In this document: positions 16,356 through 22,020 of the stretch, one piece after another
Layout of the letters: the number at the start of each line of letters is the position of its first letter
Position numbering within the stretch: the stretch's first letter is position 1
Virus record (IMG/VR): IMGVR_UViG_3300042549_000268
Location: 1 to 24,893 of that record
DNA: 24,893 nucleotides
Direction: 5' to 3' (one strand)
From: a virus
Made by a program: the position numbers and the translations under genes
The notes under the pieces: model-generated
What the model saw: the letters and a program-made list of their open reading frames with translations, nothing else
What the model was told of the DNA's origin: nothing
The model's database searches: none

Positions 16356-17502
16356 TGCAAATGCGTACTGTTATGCAGGTGCTTGGACACATTACGGGCC
16401 AGTGTACGAAAGTCTGTACGTCAGCCATGGAACGACTATGGAGCAGTGTCAACAAATTGCGTGTCAATATTACCCAGGTATCCCAGAGTGTGGTCGTCCA
16501 CCTGAGCCAGTTTGTACTACTCGCACAGAAACTCAAAGCCTTAGTTGCCAGCCTAATCACTCAGGTGCAATTAATCAAATGCGTAGTAACAACTGCCCTG
16601 ACGAAAGTATGGGCGATTGGGTTACAGTTAGTAACAACTGTACGCCAGACCCTGCAACTTGTAATTACAGCGTTCAAGAAAAAGTAGAATCTTGTGGTAG
16701 AAATCAGACAGGAACCATTACATACAAGAATGAAAACAATTGCCCAGACCCATACGGACAACCAGTTAATAGCGGTTGGTTTGAAATTAGCAGGAGCTGT
16801 TCACCAGCACCATCGACATGTCAAGTCTCTACTCAAGAAAAGCAAGTAGCATGTCAAGATGGTTACACTGGAGCAATCACTCTCCAGCAAAGTTCAACTT
16901 GTCCAGACCCATACGGGGAACCCATTTTTGGGCAGTGGGTAGAGATAGGCAACTCATGCAAGCAAGAGATAACGAACGTGCAAAATGTGACCAGCCCTGT
17001 CAGCCCGACATCTGTAATATCGTTGCCCACCCCTGCACCTGTCATGCAGCCAGAACCTGTAACTGCCCCGATGGAGAGTGTGCCGACGCAGACCGTGACA
17101 ACGACTACGGAGAGCAAGCCATCGTCTACCACAGAGACAAAGGTGGAAACGAAAACGGAAGCCAAGGTGGAATCATCAGCCAGCACTTCTGAGCAGAAAG
17201 AAACAAAGTCTGAGGGTGGTGGCAAGATAGAAGTACCCAAAGGCAAAGAGTTAGTACCAGGGTTTGGGCTTGTGATGAGCCTAGACATTTTAAATGCCCC
17301 TGCAATTATGCAAGAGCAAACATTAGCAATAGCTTTAGACTACACACAGGAGTTACCGAATGACATCAGAGGACAGCAAGGGTTCTTTCTTGAACTTATC
17401 ACCAACAGCTATGTGGGGGATTCTTTTAGGAATCGTAACGACTGGCTCTGGGGCAATCTACGTCGGCATAACGACATACAACCGTGTTATAGCTGCGACT
17501 GA
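16276..17502 (+). CDS. Secreted cysteine-rich triple-repeat protein
   Basis: From ATG 16276 (strong AAGGAGAG site) the product is 408 aa. Residues 1-30 are a signal peptide: basic n-region ending ARH, hydrophobic core LLYLWLLIGA, and ANA-YC cleavage site. Three tandem four-cysteine repeats follow (C80-C122, C129-C175, C182-C228), each with C-x10-C-x15-C spacing and a CPDPYG/W-V-x-x-x-N-C pattern, reminiscent of thrombospondin-type or adhesin repeats. Residues about 235-320 are Thr/Glu/Lys-rich and disordered. The C-terminus (PKGKELVPGFGLVMSLDILN) looks more conserved. The gene overlaps its upstream neighbour by 80 bases and its downstream neighbour by 143. Exported, probably disulphide-bonded; function unknown. 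A role at the host envelope during lysis or in superinfection control is speculation. Confidence 0.65.
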   Translation: MSYIQNGLSNFTARHLLYLWLLIGANDANAYCYAGAWTHYGPVYESLYVSHGTTMEQCQQIACQYYPGIPECGRPPEPVCTTRTETQSLSCQPNHSGAINQMRSNNCPDESMGDWVTVSNNCTPDPATCNYSVQEKVESCGRNQTGTITYKNENNCPDPYGQPVNSGWFEISRSCSPAPSTCQVSTQEKQVACQDGYTGAITLQQSSTCPDPYGEPIFGQWVEIGNSCKQEITNVQNVTSPVSPTSVISLPTPAPVMQPEPVTAPMESVPTQTVTTTTESKPSSTTETKVETKTEAKVESSASTSEQKETKSEGGGKIEVPKGKELVPGFGLVMSLDILNAPAIMQEQTLAIALDYTQELPNDIRGQQGFFLELITNSYVGDSFRNRNDWLWGNLRRHNDIQPCYSCD

Positions 17503-17830
17503 GGCCATTGAAGAAGCCAAGCCTTATGATGATACAGAGTTAAAGAACGAAGTCAATCGTTTAAAGATACAGATGTCTGGCTTAGATACCTCTGTCAATA
17601 CTGTTAAAGATTCCATGGTGGCTTCATCATCACAGCTAGTATCTGTTGCAGACAAAGCATCACAAGCTAAAGGTGAAGCGATGGAAGCTAAAGCAATTGC
17701 TGGTGGTAGCTCAAGAGAAACAACTGCTGCACTGTCTAGCATCCGCGAGGAAATCAGGTCTACTAAAGAAGGACTAGAGGCTCGCATGAAGGCACTACAA
17801 AAAGCATCAACTAACCCATTAGGAAATTAA
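17360..17830 (+). CDS. Membrane-anchored coiled-coil protein of the lysis block
   Basis: A 156-aa protein with one predicted membrane helix near the N-terminus (MWGILLGIVTTGSGAIYVGI, residues about 18-37) followed by a long hydrophilic coiled coil to the C-terminus (KNEVNRLKIQMSGLDTSVNT to ARMKALQKAS). The topology resembles an inner-membrane spanin subunit or an accessory lysis protein, but no matching outer-membrane lipoprotein is seen, so spanin is only one possibility. The start has AGGAG seven bases upstream (17348-17352), deep inside the preceding gene. It ends one base before the holin start. Confidence 0.65.
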   Translation: MTSEDSKGSFLNLSPTAMWGILLGIVTTGSGAIYVGITTYNRVIAATEAIEEAKPYDDTELKNEVNRLKIQMSGLDTSVNTVKDSMVASSSQLVSVADKASQAKGEAMEAKAIAGGSSRETTAALSSIREEIRSTKEGLEARMKALQKASTNPLGN

Positions 17831-17831
17831 T

Positions 17832-18329
17832 ATGTTATCAATACTATCAGGCTTACTTGGCATTGGCTCATCAGCCTTGCCTTCTATCTTAGGTTACTTC
17901 CAACAGAAGGGCGACCAGAAACATGAGATGGCTATGGCTAAAATGCAAAGCGAACGTGAGCTTGCTATGGCTACTGCTGGTCTACAATCACAAGAGAAGA
18001 TTGCTGCCATTGAATATGAATCAACACTAGCTGAAACATACACTCAAGAGCGTGAGGCATTGTATGCACACGACATGAAGCTGATGGACAAAGCATCTCA
18101 GTCTACTGTAGACTTGAACGCTAGAGTACGTCCATACATTGCATTTACTTTTGTTGGATTGCTTGTAGCTGTAGACCTTGTAGGTTTAGGTTGGGCAATC
18201 TATACTGGTGTTGACTTCACTGTTGCTATGAATAACTGTTTCAGTGATGACGAGATGGCAATTGTATCTAGCATTATTGGTTTCTACTTTGGTTCACGCC
18301 AATGGGAAAAGCATCGTGAAGGTAAGTAA
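17832..18329 (+). CDS. Holin, three-transmembrane-segment type
   Basis: A 165-aa protein matching the holin_3TMs pattern: an N-terminal hydrophobic/Gly segment (LSILSGLLGIGSSALPSILG), a long charged helix (residues about 25-90), then RPYIAFTFVGLLVAVDLVGL (about 97-116) and a final hydrophobic segment with SSIIGFYFGSRQWEK (about 146-160). The RPYI and IIGFYFGSR-W motifs are characteristic of this family. Holins set lysis time by permeabilising the inner membrane so that endolysin can reach the cell wall. The endolysin gene overlaps its last 14 bases. Confidence 0.82.
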   Translation: MLSILSGLLGIGSSALPSILGYFQQKGDQKHEMAMAKMQSERELAMATAGLQSQEKIAAIEYESTLAETYTQEREALYAHDMKLMDKASQSTVDLNARVRPYIAFTFVGLLVAVDLVGLGWAIYTGVDFTVAMNNCFSDDEMAIVSSIIGFYFGSRQWEKHREGK

Positions 18330-18810
18330 ACAATTATTAGAGATGTTAAAGCACCATGAAGGTGTAAGATATAAACCATACCTGTGTCCTGCAAAACTGT
18401 ACACGATTGGTGTGGGTCATGTATTATATCCAGAGCAAGGTAAGATACCTTCTACCCCAGAAGGAATGGCAAGGCGTAAGGCATGGCCTTTACGTCCAGA
18501 GGATAACCGAACATGGAGCAAGGAAGAAGTTGACGCACTACTGGCTAAAGATGTCGAAAGATTTGAGCGTGGGGTTGCCCGATTTATACCTGTCAAACTT
18601 ACACAGGGTGAATTTGATTGTGCTGTCAGCTTTAGCTTTAACTTGGGTCTTGGTACACTACAGCGCTCAACCTTCCGTCAGGCGCTTTTGCGTGGGGATA
18701 AAGTTGCGGCTATTGAAAGTTTACTCAAGTATAATAAAGCTGGTGGTAAAGTATTAAAAGGTCTTGACAACAGACGCAAGGATGAAGCAGCAATGTTTCG
18801 TGGTAAATAA
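18316..18810 (+). CDS. Endolysin, GH24 phage lysozyme (T4 lysozyme-like)
   Basis: From GTG 18316 the product is 164 aa, the usual length of T4-type lysozymes. It hydrolyses the MurNAc-GlcNAc bond of peptidoglycan. The catalytic motif E-x8-C/D-x5-T is present as E15, C24, T30, followed by IGVGH; Cys occupies the position of T4 Asp20, a known natural variant. A conserved FDCAVSFSFNLGLG helix and a C-terminal GLDNRRKDEAAMF end follow. A longer reading from 18244/18247 would add about 24 residues with a hydrophobic stretch but has no ribosome site. The GTG start has GGGAAAA upstream and a family-typical N-terminus (MKVSKQLLEMLKHHEG). Confidence 0.88.
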   Translation: MKVSKQLLEMLKHHEGVRYKPYLCPAKLYTIGVGHVLYPEQGKIPSTPEGMARRKAWPLRPEDNRTWSKEEVDALLAKDVERFERGVARFIPVKLTQGEFDCAVSFSFNLGLGTLQRSTFRQALLRGDKVAAIESLLKYNKAGGKVLKGLDNRRKDEAAMFRGK

Positions 18811-19572
18811 ATGCCAGTACATCTAGTGATACCTGACGTTCAGGCCAAGGACGGAAATGATTTCACTTTCCTAAAGTGCCTTGGAAATTTTATTGTAGAA
18901 AAACAGCCCGACACAATAATTTGCATAGGCGATTTCGCAGACATGGAATCGTTGTCGACGTATGACAAGGGTTTAAAATCATTTGAGGGTAAGAGGTACA
19001 CCAAGGATTTATTTGCAGCTAGAGACGCTATGGATGCGTTGCTAGAACCACTCTTTAGATACAATAAGACTGCAAAGAAGAACAAGCACAAGCAATACAA
19101 ACCTAGAATGGTTCTCACTCTAGGCAACCACGAAAACAGAATCAATCGCGCTATCAATGAGGATAGTAAACTAGAAGGGCTGATGTCAATTGACGATTTA
19201 CCGTACCAAGACTGGGAAGTATATCCATTCCTTGACGTTGTTGTTATTGATGGTGTTGCTTATAGTCATTACTTTACCTCTGGCCCTATGGGTCGTCCTA
19301 TCACAACTGCCAATGCTATTCTCACAAAGAAACACATGTCTTGCTTCGCTGGGCATCAGCAAGGTCGCCAGATTGCGTATGGTAAAAGGGCGGATGGCAA
19401 AGAAATGACAGCTATTATCTGTGGCTCATGCTATGAACACGACGAGGACTACCTCGGCCCACAAGGCAACCAACACTACCGTGGCTTCTATGTATTACAT
19501 GACGTACACGATGGTTCATTCGATGAGATGGCTGTGAGCATTAAGTTCCTCAAGGAAAGGTACAACTACTAA
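18811..19572 (+). CDS. Calcineurin-like metallophosphoesterase
   Basis: A 253-aa enzyme of the calcineurin-like phosphoesterase superfamily, which hydrolyses phosphomono- or diesters with a two-metal site. Motifs in order are D9-x-Q11 (IPDVQ, in place of the usual D-x-H), GDFAD 40-44, GNHE 105-108, H153 in YSHYF, and GHQ 181-183. Similar phage-encoded enzymes are common but their substrates are mostly unknown. It starts directly after the endolysin stop with no gap and is followed by a small acidic gene in a TAATG overlap. Sure of the fold, unsure of the substrate. Confidence 0.82.
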   Translation: MPVHLVIPDVQAKDGNDFTFLKCLGNFIVEKQPDTIICIGDFADMESLSTYDKGLKSFEGKRYTKDLFAARDAMDALLEPLFRYNKTAKKNKHKQYKPRMVLTLGNHENRINRAINEDSKLEGLMSIDDLPYQDWEVYPFLDVVVIDGVAYSHYFTSGPMGRPITTANAILTKKHMSCFAGHQQGRQIAYGKRADGKEMTAIICGSCYEHDEDYLGPQGNQHYRGFYVLHDVHDGSFDEMAVSIKFLKERYNY

Positions 19573-19745
19573 TGGCTGAGAGAGACCTATACGATGTATG
19601 CAGTTTACTTCTTGGCTCAGAGATTGAGGAGATAGAAGTAGATGCAGAGGATGAAGTTATCTACATCCAAACCAGCAATGGCATGATACGCATTGAGGGT
19701 TATGACTTGAGCATGTATGCTGAGACAGATATGCTTGATAGTTAA
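19572..19745 (+). CDS. Small acidic protein (57 aa), unknown function
   Basis: A 57-codon gene that overlaps the phosphoesterase stop as TAATG and ends at 19745. The product is very acidic (EIEEIEVDAEDEVIYIQ) with two short beta strands, and has no membrane segment or cysteine pair motif. It is the last gene on the + strand before the pqqA leader. The overlap and reading-frame integrity support it being real. I recognise no family. Confidence 0.6.
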   Translation: MAERDLYDVCSLLLGSEIEEIEVDAEDEVIYIQTSNGMIRIEGYDLSMYAETDMLDS

Positions 19746-19759
19746 TTAATGATTATCCG

Positions 19760-19814
19760 TATATACAATGTATATATTTAAGCATACATTTAAATATACA
19801 CAATGATGTGTATA
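19760..19814 (+). promoter_or_regulatory. Cluster of three inverted repeats upstream of pqqA
   Basis: Three AT-rich palindromes fill the leader: TATATAC-AAT-GTATATA (19760-19776), ATATTTAA-8 nt-TTAAATAT (about 19773-19797), and a perfect 8-bp repeat TATACACA-ATGA-TGTGTATA (19795-19814). The last lies seven bases before the pqqA Shine-Dalgarno and contains a possible -10 (TATAAC, 19811-19816). It could be a hairpin in the mRNA leader or an operator for a dimeric regulator; no -35 of good quality is visible. Confidence 0.5.
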
Positions 19815-19833
19815 ACTTACAGGAGAAATGAAC

Positions 19834-19905
19834 ATGTGGACAAAACCATCAGCAACTGAAATGCGTTTCGGCTTTGAAGTAACCATGTATATTTGCAATC
19901 GTTAA
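19834..19905 (+). CDS. pqqA: PqqA, coenzyme PQQ precursor peptide
   Basis: A 23-codon gene with an AGGAG site at 19821-19825, eight bases from ATG 19834. The peptide begins MWTKPSATEMRFGF and contains E15-V-T-M-Y19, the E-x3-Y motif of PqqA whose Glu and Tyr side chains become the PQQ ring system. It ends ICNR; the xNR end and 23-24 residue length are those of the family. In bacteria PqqD presents the peptide, the radical SAM enzyme PqqE cross-links Glu to Tyr, and proteases and PqqB/PqqC finish PQQ, the cofactor of periplasmic methanol and glucose dehydrogenases. No other pqq gene is in the window, so the phage would feed host enzymes. The in-frame ATG at 19828 is too close to the Shine-Dalgarno. 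Peptide identity is clear; metabolic benefit is inferred. Confidence 0.9.
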   Translation: MWTKPSATEMRFGFEVTMYICNR

Positions 19906-19906
19906 T

Positions 19907-19921
19907 TTGTTATAATAACAA
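19907..19921 (+). promoter_or_regulatory. 15-bp palindrome containing an extended -10 promoter motif
   Basis: TTGTTAT-A-ATAACAA is a perfect inverted repeat starting two bases after the pqqA stop codon. It includes TGTTATAAT (19908-19916), a consensus extended -10 element; no good -35 is present. Transcription from it would begin near 19923 and stop at the terminator at 20011. It could alternatively be only a palindromic operator or mRNA-end hairpin. Confidence 0.4.
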
Positions 19922-19922
19922 T

Positions 19923-20011
19923 TCGATTTGTGCCAGCTAGAACTTTAGCTGATACTACCACCCCCCTATGCCTCTGGACTGCTAACACTGAGACAAGCAT
20001 AGGGGTTTTTT
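19923..20011 (+). ncRNA. Candidate small RNA between pqqA and the terminator
   Basis: About 89 nt with no ORF, bounded by an extended -10 element and a terminator. It contains a 6-bp hairpin CAGCTA-6 nt-TAGCTG (19934-19951) and then the terminator stem with a 25-nt loop. It may equally be just the 3' untranslated region of the late transcript. Low certainty. Confidence 0.3.
19963..20011 (+). terminator. Rho-independent terminator closing the late + strand transcript
   Basis: CCCCTATGC (19963-19971) pairs perfectly with GCATAGGGG (19997-20005) and is followed by six T residues (20006-20011). The 25-nt loop is longer than usual. There is no T-run on the other strand, so it works for + strand transcription only. 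It sits where the late arm meets the convergent - strand arm. Confidence 0.85.
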
Positions 20012-20031
20012 ATGTAAAGTATATTTTACAT
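20012..20031. repeat. Perfect 7-bp inverted repeat between convergent genes
   Basis: ATGTAAA-GTATAT-TTTACAT. It directly follows the stop of the last - strand gene and overlaps the end of the + strand terminator region, with TTTT on the + side. It is too AT-rich for a strong terminator and might assist ending or processing of either transcript. Confidence 0.5.
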
Positions 20032-20032
20032 T

Positions 20033-20254
20033 TTAGTAATGCAAACCTTCATTAGAATTGCGACCTATATTTTCTATACGTTGCTCGCCATCATCCCAGC
20101 TTGTTTCTGGATATTCATTGAGTGGTAGTGGCGGTGGTACCCAGCGTGGCTTCTTAGGTTTCTCTCCGAAAATTTTATCGAAGTTATTTTCAAACTCCTC
20201 GCTGTTTAACCTTGATACTAACGCATCGCCAGTATGTTCATTAGTCGTTGCCAT
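20033..20254 (-). CDS. Small hydrophilic protein (73 aa), unknown function
   Basis: Last gene of the - strand arm. The 73-aa product is charged, with an N-terminal helix (HTGDALVSRLNSEEFENNFD) and a proline-rich middle (PKKPRWVPPPLPL). No membrane segment or known motif is seen. The start overlaps the preceding gene's stop as TAATG with GTGAGG upstream, which supports that it is translated. The polyproline patch suggests protein binding, which is inference. Confidence 0.6.
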   Translation of the reverse strand: MATTNEHTGDALVSRLNSEEFENNFDKIFGEKPKKPRWVPPPLPLNEYPETSWDDGEQRIENIGRNSNEGLHY

Positions 20255-20526
20255 TACATTACCTCACCATTTAATCTTTTCTCAACAAGAGTTGCATACC
20301 CAGCAATGTCATGCCAACTGTCTGCATAGTTAGGGTCGCCATTAATAATTCTGCCAATCTTATGAAATATCATATCCAATGCTTCACGTTGGTCGTAATC
20401 TAGTTCTTTGTCTTGCTCTACTAATGCCGTTGCTACTACCTCTTTCAACTCGTATGTTATTTTCGCATGAGTAACAAACGAACCGTATCTGCTACCGCGT
20501 TCTTGTAATGTGTTATCGACTTGCAT
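20254..20526 (-). CDS. DUF6378-like phage protein
   Basis: A 90-aa protein with the pattern of a family common in phages: ERGSRYGSFVTHAKI at the N-terminus, then LDYDQREALDMIFHKIGRII-NGDP and ADSWHDIAGYATLVEKRL. The conserved His, Asp and Trp residues and helical nature are typical; its function is unknown, though it is often found among nucleotide-metabolism or early genes. The start has AGGAG seven bases upstream. It is translationally coupled to the next gene and overlapped at its 5' end by the small membrane gene. Confidence 0.75.
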   Translation of the reverse strand: MQVDNTLQERGSRYGSFVTHAKITYELKEVVATALVEQDKELDYDQREALDMIFHKIGRIINGDPNYADSWHDIAGYATLVEKRLNGEVM

Positions 20527-20620
20527 ATCTTACTCCTATAGTTAATCCAATAAACAGCCCTATGATGAAGGCTTCTTTGTAACATGCCATATAGTTACCC
20601 ATTGTAATGATAGTGTCCAT
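20513..20620 (-). CDS. Small single-pass membrane protein (35 aa)
   Basis: A 35-codon gene starting at complement ATG 20620, with GAGGA nine bases upstream and its stop 14 bases inside the next gene. The product has a short N-terminal part (MDTIITMGNYMACYKE), a hydrophobic helix (AFIIGLFIGLTIGV, residues about 17-30) and a basic end (RYASR), suggesting an inner membrane protein with its C-terminus in the cytoplasm. It fills what would otherwise be an unexplained gap between the HNH gene and the DUF6378-like gene. The ribosome site and membrane helix support it; function is unknown. Confidence 0.6.
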   Translation of the reverse strand: MDTIITMGNYMACYKEAFIIGLFIGLTIGVRYASR

Positions 20621-21083
20621 GATATTTTTTCCTCGCTTCATAAATTACAAGTTCAGCTAACTCTAATTCTTCAAAGTATCCAATTGTTTTTTGTTTATTA
20701 TTTGCATTAATATACACTCTCCATTTATTTAACCTTGGATACCAACTAACTCCTTTAATTCCAGAAGTATTATCTGAGCGAATTGATGTATTAAATGAAT
20801 TCTGATTCCTAGTTGCTAACCTAAGATTAGAAATTCTATTGTCAGATTTGTCATGGTTTATGTGGTCGACTTCCCTGTCTGGCATGTACCCATAAGTATA
20901 TAACCAAGCCAATCTATGAGCATAATAATGTTTGTTGTTTATAAATATTTTTAAGTATCCATTATGACAAGGAGAGCCAGCATATAAACTTTTATTAACA
21001 CCACGTTTATATTTCTTCCAAGTAAATATTCCAGTCTCTTGACAATAATTTAATTGAGAAATTAATTGCTGTTTATCTATCAT
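20595..21083 (-). CDS. HNH homing-type endonuclease with AP2 DNA-binding domain
   Basis: A 162-aa protein. An N-terminal ~50 residues (LNYCQETGIFTWKKYKRG) is followed by the HNH core: HRLAW (H56), D73-H74-x-N76 in REVDHINHDKSDNRISNLRL, with N82 and N86. Residues about 102-152 are an AP2-like DNA-binding domain (SGIKGVSWYPRLNKWRVYIN). Such genes are mobile nicking or cutting enzymes that spread between phages. The gene looks more AT-rich than its neighbours, consistent with recent acquisition, yet it starts in an ATGA overlap with the hydrolase gene and runs 26 bases into the next gene. No intron boundary is seen around it. Confidence 0.88.
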   Translation of the reverse strand: MIDKQQLISQLNYCQETGIFTWKKYKRGVNKSLYAGSPCHNGYLKIFINNKHYYAHRLAWLYTYGYMPDREVDHINHDKSDNRISNLRLATRNQNSFNTSIRSDNTSGIKGVSWYPRLNKWRVYINANNKQKTIGYFEELELAELVIYEARKKYHGHYHYNG

Positions 21084-21499
21084 TTGATTTGCGCTGCCAA
21101 GTCTTTATATCCTACACCAGTAGGATGTATGCCATCTTTAGATAGCGACATGATAGGCAACACAATATCGCCATGCTCCTCTGATACTTCCAATACTATC
21201 CTGCGTATGTCCTCAATGTTTACACCACCTGCTGGCAGATTGCCTTCTGGCAGAACCCAATACACATTCGTTGCCTTAATATTTTTTCGCAACTTTTCCA
21301 ATTCTTGTTTGGTCTTTACCCACTTGTGGTCATTGCTACCTAGGCTAATCAATACAGAGTTGCTATACAACTCCATGCCTGCAACCTTCTTATTGTATTG
21401 CTGTGAATTAATGCCACCTTTAGATATGGAGACACACTCTTTCTTATACATAGCTGTGCCTACTGCTATGCTATCCCCTAGTATTAAACAATCAATCAT
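21080..21499 (-). CDS. GDSL/SGNH family hydrolase
   Basis: A 139-aa, minimal-size SGNH hydrolase. Block I is GDS at 8-10 (CLILGDSIAVG), block II is KGGIN around 27-31, block III is GSND at 54-57, and block V is D122-G-I-H125-P. The catalytic triad would be S10, D122 and H125, with N56 in the oxyanion hole. Family members are esterases, lipases or sugar deacetylases. There is no signal peptide, so it would act in the cytoplasm or be packaged. It lies in an early-type operon between a winged-helix protein and an HNH gene, coupled to both by ATGA overlaps. The substrate is unknown. Confidence 0.82.
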   Translation of the reverse strand: MIDCLILGDSIAVGTAMYKKECVSISKGGINSQQYNKKVAGMELYSNSVLISLGSNDHKWVKTKQELEKLRKNIKATNVYWVLPEGNLPAGGVNIEDIRRIVLEVSEEHGDIVLPIMSLSKDGIHPTGVGYKDLAAQIK

Positions 21500-22014
21500 A
21501 ACTCTCCCATCGCTGTATCAAACATAGAGAACGAACTGCCAATGCCACGATTGACTGTTGGCCTTCTCTTTTGGTACGAGTAAAACCCTGCTGGCCTATT
21601 GCTATTCATCACAATGGTTGCGTGAGGATTGCCTGGCACCTTGATGTAAACTTCCTTGCCTTCTCTAATATCTTCCTTTTGAATCCTTGCTCTAGCTTTA
21701 TGCTCGTTCAAGGCTTTATCTACATCAATTTCCTTAGAAATTTTTTCAAAGTATTCGTAGCCATCGTATGCTTTATTCGTTCTTGTGTAGAAGTATGACG
21801 TACGCTTACCTAGTTCACAAAAGAGTTTCTTTGGTAACGTTTCTATGTAGCCTAACGTTTTCAAACGGATTATATCTTCTGTTACCTTGCCAAAGTTCTC
21901 ATTGATATGTAGATGAAGTTCTTTAGTTGACATTGGCTTCTTTACCAACAAGTCTAGTATCTTCATTCTTCTTCTAATAGCTTCTACTGTACGCAAACCG
22001 CGATTGTTTAACAT
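21496..22014 (-). CDS. Winged-helix DNA-binding protein, putative regulator
   Basis: A 172-aa protein. Residues about 8-60 read as a winged helix-turn-helix: RRRMKILDLLVKKPMSTKEL, recognition-type helix with VTEDIIRLKTLGYIE, then a basic wing (KKLFCELGKRTSYFYTR). The middle is a charged helix. The C-terminus (ATIVMNSNRPAGFYSYQKRR) is Arg-rich and may bind DNA. Start ATG 22014 has AGGAG seven bases upstream. It is preceded by a 288-base region with direct repeats that may be its own operators. A regulatory role is inferred from the fold. Confidence 0.65.
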   Translation of the reverse strand: MLNNRGLRTVEAIRRRMKILDLLVKKPMSTKELHLHINENFGKVTEDIIRLKTLGYIETLPKKLFCELGKRTSYFYTRTNKAYDGYEYFEKISKEIDVDKALNEHKARARIQKEDIREGKEVYIKVPGNPHATIVMNSNRPAGFYSYQKRRPTVNRGIGSSFSMFDTAMGEL

Positions 22015-22020
22015 AATAAT

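Noticed and set aside
16352-16687. 111-codon frame within the Cys-rich gene
   Set aside because: It lies in another frame of a gene with clear repeats and signal peptide; the translation lacks any domain-like pattern beyond a hydrophobic bias.
16818-17192. 124-codon frame within the Cys-rich gene
   Set aside because: Shadow of the Cys-rich gene's third repeat and linker; no ribosome site.
19828-19833. In-frame ATG two codons before the chosen pqqA start
   Set aside because: Only two bases separate it from AGGAG, and the family normally begins with MW at the second ATG.
19963-20011. Bidirectional terminator for both convergent arms
   Set aside because: There is a T-run only on the + strand side; the - strand side reads TGGTAGTATC after the stem.
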